A DNA stretch of 64,000 bases from an uncultured Aquimarina sp. (lineage in GTDB: Bacteria; Bacteroidota; Bacteroidia; Flavobacteriales; Flavobacteriaceae), in the NCBI GenBank assembly GCA_947498455.1, contig CANMKK010000006.1, positions 1 through 64,000 of the forward strand. The letters are read 5' to 3'. Positions 53,281-63,346 of this stretch are shown here, one piece after another; position 1 is the first letter of the stretch; every line of letters starts with the position of its first letter. The notes beneath the pieces were generated by a model. The model did not search any database. It had not been told where the DNA came from and worked only from the letters and a program-made list of their open reading frames with translations. The position numbers were made by a program, and so were the translations under genes.

Positions 53281-53533
53281 ATTCTATTTTTTTTGTTTTC
53301 AATGGTCAGATGGAATTTGCCAAAATACTTATTAAAGAGCATCAATAAAAGTATTCTTGACTCATTTCATAGGCTCATTCTAAATTTAGGGATTTACTAG
53401 CAAAATACATTAAAAATCGTGCCAATAAGGGGTAATAATACTAAAATTTTCTTAAAAGAACTAATAATATATGCTCATCATCAATAATAACGCATTTAGC
53501 ACAAAAAAAATGTATTTTTACACACGAAAAAAA

Positions 53534-54325
53534 ATGCAAAGTATGCCTCAGGAAAAACCTCTTATTTTAGTTACTAATGATGATGGTATTACAGCTCCCG
53601 GAATTAGGGCTTTGATTCGTATTATGAATCAGATTGGAGAAGTATTTGTTGTTGCTCCTGATAGTCCGCAAAGTGGAATGGGACATGCTATTACCATCGA
53701 CAATACTTTATATTGCGATCCTGTGGTCATTGACAAAAATGAACCTCAGAAAGAGTATAGTTGTTCTGGAACTCCTGTTGATTGTGTAAAAATGGCAACT
53801 CGTCGTATCCTTAATAGAAAACCAGACCTATGTGTTAGTGGCATCAATCATGGGTCTAACTCGGCTATCAATGTAATTTATTCTGGTACTATGAGCGCAG
53901 CAGTAGAAGCTGGTATCGAAGGGATTCCTGCTATTGGTTTTTCCTTGTTAGATTATGGCATGGATGCCAATTTCGAACCAAGCAAAAAGTTTATAACTAC
54001 CATTGTAAAAAATGTTCTTGAAAATGGTTTACCTAAAGGTGTAGTACTCAATGTAAATATCCCAAAACTAGAGGAAAAAGACATAAAAGGCATTAAAATT
54101 TGCAGACAGGCAAATGCTCATTGGGTAGAAGATTTTGATAAAAGAACAAATCCAATGGGAAGAGAATATTATTGGCTTTCAGGAAAATTTGTAAATGAAG
54201 ACAAAGGAGAAGATACAGATGAATGGGCTTTACACAATGGATATATCTCCATTGTTCCTACTCAATTTGATCTTACTGCACATCATTATATACAAGAATT
54301 AAACAGCTGGGAATTAAATGATTAA
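53534..54325 (+). CDS. surE: 5'/3'-nucleotidase SurE
   Basis: A 263-residue SurE. Catalytic features: ILVTNDDGITAPGIRAL at the N-terminus with the paired metal-binding Asp, VVAPDSPQSGMGHAIT, CSGTPVDCVKMA and VSGINHGSNSAINVIYSGTMSAAVEAG. It hydrolyses nucleoside monophosphates and short polyphosphates. The frame is open from 53471, but the family's conserved start follows directly after MQSMPQEKP, so I choose the ATG at 53534 (53543 is equally possible). It overlaps the next gene by 8 bp. Confidence 0.93.
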   Translation: MQSMPQEKPLILVTNDDGITAPGIRALIRIMNQIGEVFVVAPDSPQSGMGHAITIDNTLYCDPVVIDKNEPQKEYSCSGTPVDCVKMATRRILNRKPDLCVSGINHGSNSAINVIYSGTMSAAVEAGIEGIPAIGFSLLDYGMDANFEPSKKFITTIVKNVLENGLPKGVVLNVNIPKLEEKDIKGIKICRQANAHWVEDFDKRTNPMGREYYWLSGKFVNEDKGEDTDEWALHNGYISIVPTQFDLTAHHYIQELNSWELND

Positions 54326-54599
54326 AAAAGAGATTATTATAGGTTTTTTTATTGGCATTTCTGCAAATTGTATAGGTATAACTCTTTATATCCTATTATT
54401 TTCTGACCGAAGTATATTAGAAACACTAAAAGCTGCTCAAGAAAATGACATCTTAGGAAGTTTAATCGCTCTTGGAGCAATTCTTAACCTTATAATTTTC
54501 TTTTTATTTTTAAACAAAGACAAACCATACCGTGCTCGTGGAGTACTTCTTGCCACATTAATGGCTGCAGTATGGATTGCAATTAATAAGTTTAGTTAA
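54318..54599 (+). CDS. Small three-helix membrane protein between surE and lpxB
   Basis: A 93-residue protein with three hydrophobic helices (IIIGFFIGISANCIGITLYILLF, IALGAILNLIIFFLFL, VLLATLMAAVWIAI). It overlaps surE by 8 bp and lies 26 bp before lpxB, a linked arrangement also usual in relatives, so it probably belongs to an envelope-biogenesis operon. Function not known. Confidence 0.75.
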   Translation: MIKKEIIIGFFIGISANCIGITLYILLFSDRSILETLKAAQENDILGSLIALGAILNLIIFFLFLNKDKPYRARGVLLATLMAAVWIAINKFS

Positions 54600-54625
54600 T
54601 ATATAATGACGAAAGGACACAAAAG

Positions 54626-55738
54626 ATGAAGTACTATCTTATTGCTGGAGAAGCATCTGGAGATTTACACGGAGCCAATCTAATGAAATCCATTATGAAT
54701 GAAGATCCCAAAGCAGAGTTTAGATTCTGGGGAGGAGATCTTATGACCGATGTTGGTGGAACCATAGTAAAACACTATAGAGAGTTAGCTTTTATGGGAT
54801 TTGTAGAAGTTATTCTAAATCTATTTACTATCCTGAAAAACATAAAACTTTGTAAGCAAGACATTATAACATATAATCCCGATGTAATAATATTTATAGA
54901 TTATCCAGGATTTAATCTTCGCATTGCTAAATGGGCTAAAAAGAACACTTTTAAAACTCATTATTATATTTCTCCTCAAATATGGGCCTGGAAAGAAGGG
55001 CGAATTAAGAGCATTAAAAAATGTATTGATGCTATGTATGTAATTCTTCCTTTTGAAAAATCTTTTTATGAAGACAAACATAATTTTCCGGTTCATTTTG
55101 TGGGGCATCCTCTAATTGACGCAATAGCAAATCATAAACAAGTTATGCCCGATGTATTTAAAAAAGAATACAACCTTGATGATCGGCCTATCGTTGCTAT
55201 ATTACCGGGTAGCAGAAAACAAGAAATAAGAAAAATGCTCGAGGTTATGCTCAGTGTTGTTGATGAATTCCCTAATTATCAATTTGCAATTGCAGGAGCA
55301 CCTAGTCAAGATCCAGAATTTTATGCTCCTTTTATAAAGAAAGAAGGAGTTCACCTTGTAATGAATCGCACGTATGATCTTCTAAGTTTGAGTAATGCTG
55401 CCTTAGTTACATCCGGAACCGCTACTTTAGAAACAGCATTGTTTAAAGTACCCGAAGTGGTTTGTTATAAAGGAAATTCAATCTCATATCAAATTGCAAA
55501 AAGAGTAATTAATTTAGATTATATTTCTCTTGTCAATTTAATTATGGACAAACCCGTTGTTACAGAGCTTATACAAGGGGATTTTACTACCGAAAGATTA
55601 ACAAAAGAACTCGCTATCATTATTGATGATTATAAAAGAGCTGTAATGTTTTTAGATTATTATGACTTAGAAAAGAAACTAGGTGGAAAAGGAGCGAGTG
55701 ATAAGACTGCCCAATTAATTATAGAATCTATTAGTTAA
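54626..55738 (+). CDS. lpxB: Lipid-A-disaccharide synthase
   Basis: A 370-residue GT19 glycosyltransferase. Motifs are YYLIAGEASGDLHGANLM, FIDYPGFNLRIAKWAKK, YYISPQIWAWKEGRIKSIKK and ILPGSRKQEIRKMLEVM, and a final ATLETALFKVPEVVCYKG. It joins UDP-diacylglucosamine and lipid X to form the lipid A disaccharide at the inner membrane. A GAAAGGA ribosome site precedes the ATG. Last gene of the surE cluster; the hybrid kinase converges 13 bp away. Confidence 0.96.
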   Translation: MKYYLIAGEASGDLHGANLMKSIMNEDPKAEFRFWGGDLMTDVGGTIVKHYRELAFMGFVEVILNLFTILKNIKLCKQDIITYNPDVIIFIDYPGFNLRIAKWAKKNTFKTHYYISPQIWAWKEGRIKSIKKCIDAMYVILPFEKSFYEDKHNFPVHFVGHPLIDAIANHKQVMPDVFKKEYNLDDRPIVAILPGSRKQEIRKMLEVMLSVVDEFPNYQFAIAGAPSQDPEFYAPFIKKEGVHLVMNRTYDLLSLSNAALVTSGTATLETALFKVPEVVCYKGNSISYQIAKRVINLDYISLVNLIMDKPVVTELIQGDFTTERLTKELAIIIDDYKRAVMFLDYYDLEKKLGGKGASDKTAQLIIESIS

Positions 55739-55751
55739 CACAAAATATGCT

Positions 55752-57971
55752 CTACAATCTGGAAGAGCTACAAAAACTTATAATGGTTTCATAAAGTAAT
55801 TCTGGGTTCACTGGTTTATTAAGTACTTTATATATACCGACTTCATTAAATTTACTTTTATTTAATTTTTCGGATATAGCGGTTAAGGCAATAACGGGCA
55901 TATTTTTATCAAAAATCTTTATATGTCTTGTTGCTTCAAAACCATCCATTCTTGGCATCATAATATCCATCAATACAATAGAATAATTATTTTTTTTCAC
56001 CATTGTTACTGCTTCTTTTCCGTCATTGGCAGAATCACAACTAAATCCATAATCAGAAATTATTTTTTCTACAATCAACTGATTTACCTTATTATCTTCT
56101 ACTAACAGTACTTTTATTTTTTCTGATTCTTCATATATTTTCTGCTCAAAAGAAACTTTTTCTTGTTTTCCCATTTCGGAAATCTCGAAATCTATCGTAA
56201 AAGATAATGATGTCCCTATTCCTTGTTTTGATTTCAGGAACACCTTACTATCGTATAATTTCAATATTCTTTTTACAATGGACAATCCTAAGCCCGTGCC
56301 TCCATATTTTCTATTGACCTCAACCGATCCTTGATGAAAATCTTCAAAAGCCTTTTCCACCTGTTCTTCGGTCATTCCTATTCCAGTATCCTTAATAGAA
56401 AAATTTATTTTTGCATTATCGTTATCTATTGAGAGCACCAGAACATTTATATAAATATCCCCTTCTTTGGTAAATTTTAAAGCATTATCCAATATATTTA
56501 TAAAAACCTGAGAAATTTTAAGCATATCCCCTTTTAAATTCTTCGGAATATCTTCATCAATCTCTATATGCACATCGTTTTCATGCTGTTTTATTTCTAA
56601 CAAAGACCCTATTAAATTCTGCAAGAGCTCTTTTAGATCAAAATCTTCGTTCTTTAATTCATATTGTTCACTTTCTAGATCATTTAAATGAATAACATCA
56701 TTAATCAAATTCAACAAATAATCACTGGAAAGGTTTATCAATTTCATTTGATTTTCCTGATGCCTGGTTAATTGTTCTTTTTGCAATAAAAAAGTAATTC
56801 CCTTAATAGTGTTTAAAGGAGTTAAAAGTTCATGAGTCACAGAATCTAAAAAAATAGATTTTGCATTTAATGCTACATCAACTTTTCGATTCGCTTCTAG
56901 CAATTCTTGGTTATTATTTTTTAGTAACTTATTTGTTTTGGTTTTGTAAATTGAGCTTTTGTACAAAAAAACACTCATTATTATTAATACCATAATAATG
57001 ATGATAGCAAGCGCAATAGCATATTTGCTATTTTGCAATTGCTCGGTACTTAACGTATTTTCTAGTTTTATCCTTCGGTTTTCTTCTTCTTTAAGGTTCA
57101 GCTTATTAGCTAAACTAAGCGATGAGCTTATTTGTTTAGCTCTTCTTCTTCCATAATTTAAAAAATTACTTGAGGATTTTTCATAATTCAACGAAGATGC
57201 TATAAAATCACCCTTCTTTTCATAAAACTTTCCTTTTGTTTGATACAGAAAACCAAAATAAAAAGGATCATCTTTTTTATAAAACTCATCTTTTTCAATC
57301 TTAGCAAAATAGGTCTCTGATTGCGTTAAATTGTCTAATTGGATATAACACTCTGCCAAGAAGAGATACAAATATTTTTTTCTATTTTTTTTTACACCTG
57401 TTACCTCAATTGCATCTAATGATATCTGTGCGTGATCAATCGATTTTTTCCATTGGTTTTTACTTTTTAGAATATATGCCAGATTGTAGTTTGCATCAAT
57501 TAAATCTTCTTTCTCTCCATATTTATTTAATAACTCTACTGCCTTTTTGTATGCATTTATTCTTTCTTTGTCTCTATTTTGAAGACTCTTAAGCACTCCT
57601 AAAAACTCATAATACAATCCCAGTTCTCTTTTATCTCCGACCTGTTCTATTAGTGTTAAATTTTTTTTCAAATATTCTTCTGCTAAAACCGTATCGCTAA
57701 TTGATATTAAATAATTCAATTTATGACGATTAACTAATATTTTCAGTTTTGGATCATCCATTTTGGATACCAAATTCTCAGCTAGGTCTAATAAGTGAAC
57801 ACCTTTATCGTGATCTGGATGGGAAAGTCTTACTAAATATTTAGATGATATATTTAAAATTTCTTGAATACTATCACGGGAAATAGGTTCTTCTATATCT
57901 TGTCCAATTAAATTAGCTCCATTCAGATGAACTAATAAATAAATCAGATATATAAAAACCTTCGTCTTCAT
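55752..57971 (-). CDS. TPR-containing hybrid sensor histidine kinase
   Basis: A 739-residue hybrid kinase. A signal peptide leads into periplasmic TPR-like helices (~30-300), then one helix near 316-338 (YAIALAIIIIMVLIIMSVFLYK). The HisKA H-box is FLDSVTHELLTPLNTIKGI, followed by a HATPase with NILDNALKFT, DTGIGM and GGTGLGLSI. A C-terminal receiver contains VEDNKVN, the phospho-Asp in VLMDIMMPRMDGFEA and KPVNPEL. It senses an unknown periplasmic signal. No separate regulator is adjacent. Confidence 0.92.
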   Translation of the reverse strand: MKTKVFIYLIYLLVHLNGANLIGQDIEEPISRDSIQEILNISSKYLVRLSHPDHDKGVHLLDLAENLVSKMDDPKLKILVNRHKLNYLISISDTVLAEEYLKKNLTLIEQVGDKRELGLYYEFLGVLKSLQNRDKERINAYKKAVELLNKYGEKEDLIDANYNLAYILKSKNQWKKSIDHAQISLDAIEVTGVKKNRKKYLYLFLAECYIQLDNLTQSETYFAKIEKDEFYKKDDPFYFGFLYQTKGKFYEKKGDFIASSLNYEKSSSNFLNYGRRRAKQISSSLSLANKLNLKEEENRRIKLENTLSTEQLQNSKYAIALAIIIIMVLIIMSVFLYKSSIYKTKTNKLLKNNNQELLEANRKVDVALNAKSIFLDSVTHELLTPLNTIKGITFLLQKEQLTRHQENQMKLINLSSDYLLNLINDVIHLNDLESEQYELKNEDFDLKELLQNLIGSLLEIKQHENDVHIEIDEDIPKNLKGDMLKISQVFINILDNALKFTKEGDIYINVLVLSIDNDNAKINFSIKDTGIGMTEEQVEKAFEDFHQGSVEVNRKYGGTGLGLSIVKRILKLYDSKVFLKSKQGIGTSLSFTIDFEISEMGKQEKVSFEQKIYEESEKIKVLLVEDNKVNQLIVEKIISDYGFSCDSANDGKEAVTMVKKNNYSIVLMDIMMPRMDGFEATRHIKIFDKNMPVIALTAISEKLNKSKFNEVGIYKVLNKPVNPELLYETIISFCSSSRL

Positions 57972-58171
57972 TCCAATAATAATTTAGGGTTTAGTGCGCA
58001 AACTCCTGCTCAAAAACAGCAAAATATACACTTTTTTATTCAAAAACCGTTATAAATGACACAAAACCAGTATAATTAACACTTATAACCCTCATTTATC
58101 TTTAAATAAATGTTTTTAACTTTTTTAGAATTCTAAACAAAAACATGTACTTTGCTATAAAAATCACATTG

Positions 58172-58663
58172 ATGAAAAGAATAATACCTCTTCTTATAAT
58201 ATCCTTATTTTTAACTTCTTGCGGATCAAAAAAAGAAATTTCCAAATCACGAACTACCTACAAAAAAAGCAATAAGATAAACACTCAAGCTAAAACAATT
58301 GTAAGTACTGCAATGAAATTTCAAGGAACCAGGTATAAATATGGCGGAACTTCCAAAAAAGGTATGGATTGCTCGGGTTTAGTATACACTTCGTTTAAAA
58401 AAGAAGATATTGACCTTCCTAGAACTTCACGAGCGATGTATACTAAAGGAATCAAAATTCCTTTAAAAAAAGCTACCACCGGTGACTTAATATTCTTTAA
58501 AACTAATAAAAACAGAAACGTTATAAATCACGTTGGAATAATTATATCCACAAAAAACAAAATAGAATTTATTCATGCCTCTACATCTAAGGGAGTAACC
58601 ATATCCAGTCTAAATGAACGCTACTGGAATAATTGTTTTGTTGGGATTAAAAGAATTCTTTAG
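58172..58663 (+). CDS. NlpC/P60 endopeptidase lipoprotein
   Basis: A 163-residue lipoprotein (lipobox LFLTSC) with an NlpC/P60 domain. The catalytic Cys is in GMDCSGLVYTSF, the His in VINHVGIII and the third polar residue in FIHAST. It cleaves gamma-D-Glu-diamino-acid links in wall peptides. The frame opens at 58145; the ATG at 58172 is favoured because MKRIIPLLIISLFLTSC is a complete lipoprotein signal. Single gene, upstream of comEC. Confidence 0.92.
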   Translation: MKRIIPLLIISLFLTSCGSKKEISKSRTTYKKSNKINTQAKTIVSTAMKFQGTRYKYGGTSKKGMDCSGLVYTSFKKEDIDLPRTSRAMYTKGIKIPLKKATTGDLIFFKTNKNRNVINHVGIIISTKNKIEFIHASTSKGVTISSLNERYWNNCFVGIKRIL

Positions 58664-58803
58664 TTTTTTAGTTTCTCAATTACAAAACACATTATTCTTA
58701 TATACACATAAGCGTTTTGCTTTATACTATCTTGATTTTGGCATAAACTCTTAGACATTAAATTTCACATAATGAGTATGCTATTATAGTTATTAAGGAA
58801 TAA

Positions 58804-60867
58804 ATGCTACAATCAATGAAACCTATTAATACTCCTTTCGTAATTCTAACTTTTTCTACTTTAATTGGGATTATTATAGGGTATTATATTTTCTTGGAAC
58901 TTACATTTCTTTTATTAATTTCATCAATATCGCTTGGTTGTTTATGTATTTCTTGGCTTATGGCTAGAAAGTTATTTAGAAAAAGTTTTCTTTTTAGTAT
59001 CCTTACAATAGTTACTTTTTTGTTATTCGGAATAACTTTAATCAAAGTTCATAATCCAAAAAATCATTTGGGACATTACATAAACAATTACCCTTTACAA
59101 GATCTGCATAAGAATCCCAAAAGAATCCAATTTCATATTAAAGAAAGATTAAAACCTACTCACTATTATGAGAAATATATCATATCTCTGGAAGTATTAG
59201 ATGATAAAAATACTAAGGGTAGCTTACTTCTCCAAATTCCAAAAGAAGAGCTTATTGATGTACTAACTGTCGGAGATGTTTATATTGTATATTCGAGTAT
59301 AGAACCAATCCCCAAGCCTTTAAATCCGTATCAATTTGACTATGCCCAGCACTTAAGTCTACGAAACATTTTACATAAATTAACCGTATCAACCGATGAG
59401 CTTATAAAGACTAATATGCATCATTGGTCAATTTATAGCATTGCAGATCAAATTAGAACAGATATTAATCAAAAACTTCGTATTTATAAATTCGAAGCAC
59501 AGCAGTTATCAATCATCAATGCATTGTTTTTGGGACAACGACAGGATATTAACGAAGAAGTTCTTTCTTATTATAGAGATGCTGGGGTATTACATATTCT
59601 AGCGGTTTCGGGATTACATGTTGGTATCATTATGGTATTATTAAACTTTATTCTAAAACCACTAAACTATTATAAAAAAAATAGGAAAATTGTAAAAGCA
59701 ATTATCATTATTTTATTCCTTTGGTGCTTTGCTATTGTTGCAGGCTTATCTCCATCCATTCTTAGAGCCGCAACTATGTTTTCCTTTGTAACGATTGGCA
59801 TGCAATTTCGATCCAAGACCAGCATATACAATGCTTTGTTCGTTTCAATGTTTATATTATTATGCTTTAATCCATTATTAGTGTTTTCTATTGGGTTTCA
59901 ATTAAGTTACTTAGCTGTTTTTTCAATTGTTTGGATTCAACCTTGTCTAGCCAAATTCTACAAACCAAAATTTATCGCTGATAAAAAACTATGGGAAATA
60001 TTAACTGTTACTTTTTCTGCTCAATTAGGGGTACTACCTTTAACCTTATTTTACTTTCATCAATTCCCTCTGCTCTTTTTTGTCGCTAATCTTATTATTC
60101 TTCCATTTTTAGAATTCATTCTTGGGCTGGGTATAGCAGTCATTATTTTTGCACAATTAGAAGCTCCCTTTGATTGGCTAGCAACAATATTTGGGGGTTT
60201 AATAGACAGAATGAATCAAATCGTATATTGGACAGCTAAACAAGAAAGTTTCCTGATTTCGGAAATACCATTCTCAGGAAGAATGCTACTGACCTCCTAT
60301 ATTCTTATTATCTTTTTTGTTTTTCTTTTAAAGAAATACACTCTTAAAAGGTTGTTCATATTTGGCACAAGCATTAGTATCTTATTTTGTGTTTTAATCT
60401 ATGAAAAACACCTAGAATCTAGCAACCAAGAGCTTATTGTTTTTCATAACCAACGGAATACTATGCTCGGTATTCTCCAGGATCAACAATTACGTATATA
60501 TAGTACAAATAGTATTTCTAAATCTACAAGAAAGCATCTAATCAAAAATTATTACATCAATAATAACGTCAAAAAAATAGAAGTCAAAACATTAAAAAAC
60601 GCATATAGTTATAAAGAAAAAAATATTATTGTGATCGATAGTTCTGGAATTTATGATATTCCAAAATTTTCGCCAGAAATCATTCTATTATCCCGCTCTC
60701 CTAAGATCCATCTAAATAGAATGATTGAAACATTAAAACCTAAACTGATTATCGCAGATGCCAGTAACTACAAAAGCTATTTAAATCAATGGGAAGTTAC
60801 CTGTATAAAACAAAACATCCCCTTTCATCGTACTGACAAAAAGGGAGCTTTTATACTTAAAAACTAA
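58804..60867 (+). CDS. comEC: ComEC/Rec2-family DNA-uptake channel protein
   Basis: A 687-residue protein: N-terminal helices, a DUF4131/OB-like domain (~30-200), then the competence core with ALFLGQRQDINEEVLSYYRDAGVLHILAVSGLHVGIIMVLL and a ~10-helix channel. The last ~160 residues are the position of the metallo-beta-lactamase domain but lack the HxHxDH metal ligands, so hydrolase activity is improbable. ComEC carries single-stranded DNA into the cytoplasm during transformation. Start at 58804 or 58816. Confidence 0.9.
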   Translation: MLQSMKPINTPFVILTFSTLIGIIIGYYIFLELTFLLLISSISLGCLCISWLMARKLFRKSFLFSILTIVTFLLFGITLIKVHNPKNHLGHYINNYPLQDLHKNPKRIQFHIKERLKPTHYYEKYIISLEVLDDKNTKGSLLLQIPKEELIDVLTVGDVYIVYSSIEPIPKPLNPYQFDYAQHLSLRNILHKLTVSTDELIKTNMHHWSIYSIADQIRTDINQKLRIYKFEAQQLSIINALFLGQRQDINEEVLSYYRDAGVLHILAVSGLHVGIIMVLLNFILKPLNYYKKNRKIVKAIIIILFLWCFAIVAGLSPSILRAATMFSFVTIGMQFRSKTSIYNALFVSMFILLCFNPLLVFSIGFQLSYLAVFSIVWIQPCLAKFYKPKFIADKKLWEILTVTFSAQLGVLPLTLFYFHQFPLLFFVANLIILPFLEFILGLGIAVIIFAQLEAPFDWLATIFGGLIDRMNQIVYWTAKQESFLISEIPFSGRMLLTSYILIIFFVFLLKKYTLKRLFIFGTSISILFCVLIYEKHLESSNQELIVFHNQRNTMLGILQDQQLRIYSTNSISKSTRKHLIKNYYINNNVKKIEVKTLKNAYSYKEKNIIVIDSSGIYDIPKFSPEIILLSRSPKIHLNRMIETLKPKLIIADASNYKSYLNQWEVTCIKQNIPFHRTDKKGAFILKN

Positions 60868-60889
60868 GGGCGTAATTTTTCTTCTTTTA

Positions 60890-62167
60890 TTACAACACTA
60901 ATGCTTCTGATTCCTCAATTATTTCTTCTTCAGGAATATTCATTACTTCTTTAACAATTGCATGAATTTCTGGAATTACATTTCGAGCAAGTTTTGTTGG
61001 GCTATTAAACAATACTGTAATCCCTAAATCTTCTTCTGGAAAGATAGCTATTTCACTACGGTAGCTATTTACATGCCCTCCGTGGTGTATCATTTTTGTT
61101 TCCCCGTCTAAAGAATCTGAAAAGGTATGAATCCGCCATCCTAATCCATAATGAGAAGACTCATGACCTTTCCATTTTTGATAGTACTTACTTCTACCTT
61201 CTACTTCAACTTTAGGGTTAAATATAGTATTCATTGTTGCTGGACTCATAACATCTTGGTTATTTCCCAATAAAAACCGCATCCATTTAGCCATATCAGT
61301 AACACTGGCGTTTACTCCTCCCGCAGCAATAGCATTATTATAATATTTTTTATTAATTTTCACAGCCTTCCATCTCCCATATCGTTTGCGGTGAGGATAA
61401 GCTATATTAGAGGTACTAACTAATGTTTTATAATCTGTTGATGCAGTAGACATCTCTAAAGGTTCAAATATTTTTTTCTTAATTACCTCTTCAAAAGATT
61501 TACCTGTAATACGTTCAATTATCCTTCCACTAAGTGCGAATGCTGCATTCTGATAACTATATACTTCACCAGGATTCCCTATCGATTCTATATTCTTAAA
61601 CCGGCTAGCTATAGTTTCTAATGCTACTCCATCTTCTACCAAATTAGTAAAACTATGATATGGTAATCCTGCGGTATGAGATAAGACATGAGATAATGTT
61701 ACTTCATTTGTTTTTGTCGACAACTGAAAAGTCGGAATATAATCTTTTATTTTACCATTCCAATTCAATAAACCTTCATCCACATGTATACCAGTCAACA
61801 CTCCTGCAAAACCTTTAGAAACTGATCCAATTCGAAATACTGTTTCTTCAGTAATCTGATCTTTTCTAGAGCTACTTCTTTTTCCATAACCTCCCATATA
61901 TATTATTGAATCGCATTTAACAATACTAACAGCGGCTCCCACTATTTGCTTTTTATAAATAGCCTTATTAAAATAAGTAGTTATGGCATTCTCCAATTTC
62001 TTCTTGTAAAGCCTTTTTATTTTATCCTTATCAGCATTCGTCTTATCAGGAAAAGCTATTGCTAAAGAAACATTAACCGGTTCAATAGGATTTGCAGAAA
62101 CTAAGGGGAAAAATAATGCACTCAATAACATCAAATACATAATAGGGACGGAAACATATATTTTCAT
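60890..62167 (-). CDS. Serine hydrolase of the beta-lactamase/class C family
   Basis: A 425-residue exported serine hydrolase. The signal peptide (MYLMLLSALFFPLVSA) supports the ATG at 62167; an ATG at 62194 adds nine residues. Motifs are SVSK in FRIGSVSKGFAG (nucleophile SxxK), YQN in VYSYQNAAFALSG (YxN) and HHGGH in the third position (HxG). Members are DD-peptidases, esterases or peptidases; a true beta-lactamase activity is not implied. Single gene converging on comEC. Confidence 0.9.
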   Translation of the reverse strand: MKIYVSVPIMYLMLLSALFFPLVSANPIEPVNVSLAIAFPDKTNADKDKIKRLYKKKLENAITTYFNKAIYKKQIVGAAVSIVKCDSIIYMGGYGKRSSSRKDQITEETVFRIGSVSKGFAGVLTGIHVDEGLLNWNGKIKDYIPTFQLSTKTNEVTLSHVLSHTAGLPYHSFTNLVEDGVALETIASRFKNIESIGNPGEVYSYQNAAFALSGRIIERITGKSFEEVIKKKIFEPLEMSTASTDYKTLVSTSNIAYPHRKRYGRWKAVKINKKYYNNAIAAGGVNASVTDMAKWMRFLLGNNQDVMSPATMNTIFNPKVEVEGRSKYYQKWKGHESSHYGLGWRIHTFSDSLDGETKMIHHGGHVNSYRSEIAIFPEEDLGITVLFNSPTKLARNVIPEIHAIVKEVMNIPEEEIIEESEALVL

Positions 62168-62390
62168 AGTAGGTTGGGCACTAGAAATGCTCACTTTTAT
62201 AATGAGTGATACATATCTAAACTGGTTTTATTAGGTTTATTTTGAATAAAAACTGTGATAAATATAACGATTATCTACATTTTTTATCGTTAAAACGCAT
62301 AAAATAACAGTTTATTGTGATTGTACAAAAATAATATGTCACATAAAATTATGTATTACAACTACTTTCTTAATGTCTCTTAAAACCTTA

Positions 62391-62729
62391 TTAAACTAAC
62401 TTAATATCCTCCTTAAATAACTCATGGATATATTCTGCATGAATATTAACGTATTCTTTATTTTCTACACAATGAAATAGTAAATGAATAAGCCCATAAT
62501 CCCCAAGGCTATCTCGATATTCCGATTGTTCCTTATTCTTAACCCATAAAATAAAACAGCATAAATGACCTATTTCACCCAATTTTTCTTGATCAAATAG
62601 ACTCTCTTTAAATTCTTCTGTTTTCATAAAAGCATACTCGTTATACTTCTTTTTACAGAAATTATAATCAAATGTATGTTTATACGATCTAAGGTTTCTA
62701 TTTTGTATCTCATAATTTATACCACTCAT
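62391..62729 (-). CDS. Small hypothetical protein
   Basis: A 112-residue soluble protein with no signal peptide and no known domain. It is rich in Tyr, Glu, Lys and aromatic residues (for example YKHTFDYNFCKKKYNEY, IGHLCCFILWVKNKEQ, YGLIHLLFHCV). It stands alone and may be an orphan or accessory gene. Confidence 0.55.
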   Translation of the reverse strand: MSGINYEIQNRNLRSYKHTFDYNFCKKKYNEYAFMKTEEFKESLFDQEKLGEIGHLCCFILWVKNKEQSEYRDSLGDYGLIHLLFHCVENKEYVNIHAEYIHELFKEDIKLV

Positions 62730-62920
62730 AAAACGATAATTAATTTAAAGTTTCATTACTCTTCTTTCACTTCTTAAAATTATTAATACCGTCCTGAACT
62801 TAAAATTGTCTTTTAAAACTTGTTCTTTTTGATGAGAGTATTTTAAACCCGAACTGGTATAATATGATTTTGACAGTGTAAAATTAAGAACTACATCGTA
62901 TTAGATACAGTATCAATTAT

Positions 62921-62952
62921 AAAAATTCCCGTCTTTACAGTAAAGACGGGAA
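62921..62952 (-). terminator. Rho-independent terminator on the minus strand
   Basis: TTCCCGTCTTTAC and GTAAAGACGGGAA form a 13-bp perfect arm pair with a minimal centre. Read on the minus strand it runs into TTTTT. It is the first terminator beyond the stop of the barrel gene at 63347, ~395 bp away. Confidence 0.82.
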
Positions 62953-62993
62953 CTATAACATATAATCAGTATTATTATACCAATTTGATTCTA

Positions 62994-63156
62994 ATACGAT
63001 TTGTCATTTGAATTTACCGTAATAAAATGTTCTTTTTTGTGCCTCAATTTCAGAATAAAAACAAAACCGTAGCCCAGCTATGCTTAATTTTTCTTCTTCA
63101 TTGAAACAAAAAAATCTTTATTTTCTTTTCCAGTAAATTCAAACAACAACTGGTAT
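62994..63156. mobile_element. MITE-like element, family C, full-length form (163 bp)
   Basis: It begins ATACGATTTGTCATTTGAAT and ends AAATTCAAACAACAACTGGTAT, imperfect ~24-bp terminal inverted repeats. The deleted relative is at 13503-13572 and a diverged piece at 13794-13850. It includes the internal stretch AGCCCAGCTATGCTTAATT. No reading frame. Confidence 0.68.
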
Positions 63157-63220
63157 AAAACATGTCAGATAAAACGAAGTATTATGGTTAAATTGGTATT
63201 ACCTCTATGTTTAAATAGAT

Positions 63221-63261
63221 TTCAAAAGTTTTGTGGAATTTCATCAAACTTTCGAATGCCA
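63221..63261 (-). repeat. Dispersed ~42-bp repeat, copy 2
   Basis: Its reverse complement matches 8493-8535 at most positions, including AAAGTTTGAT and CCACAAAACTTTTGAA. Non-coding. Confidence 0.6.
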
Positions 63262-63346
63262 ATGTGTATTTATTTATATTCTGTGATTTATCTGAAATAA
63301 GTTTAGGATTTCTATTGTTCTTAAAGCTTCTATTGAAGATTATAAA

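Larger units (their letters stand above)
62730..63346. other. Gene-free region with terminator and repeats
   Basis: 617 bases between two minus-strand genes. It holds the terminator at 62921-62952, the family C element at 62994-63156 and the dispersed repeat at 63221-63261. No coding frame is seen. The order implies that the element lies in the 3' untranslated part of the barrel gene. Confidence 0.55.

Noticed and set aside
60890-62167. Antibiotic-resistance beta-lactamase
   Set aside because: The SxxK, YxN and HxG motifs define the broad serine-hydrolase family. Length and divergence do not support a dedicated class C beta-lactamase.
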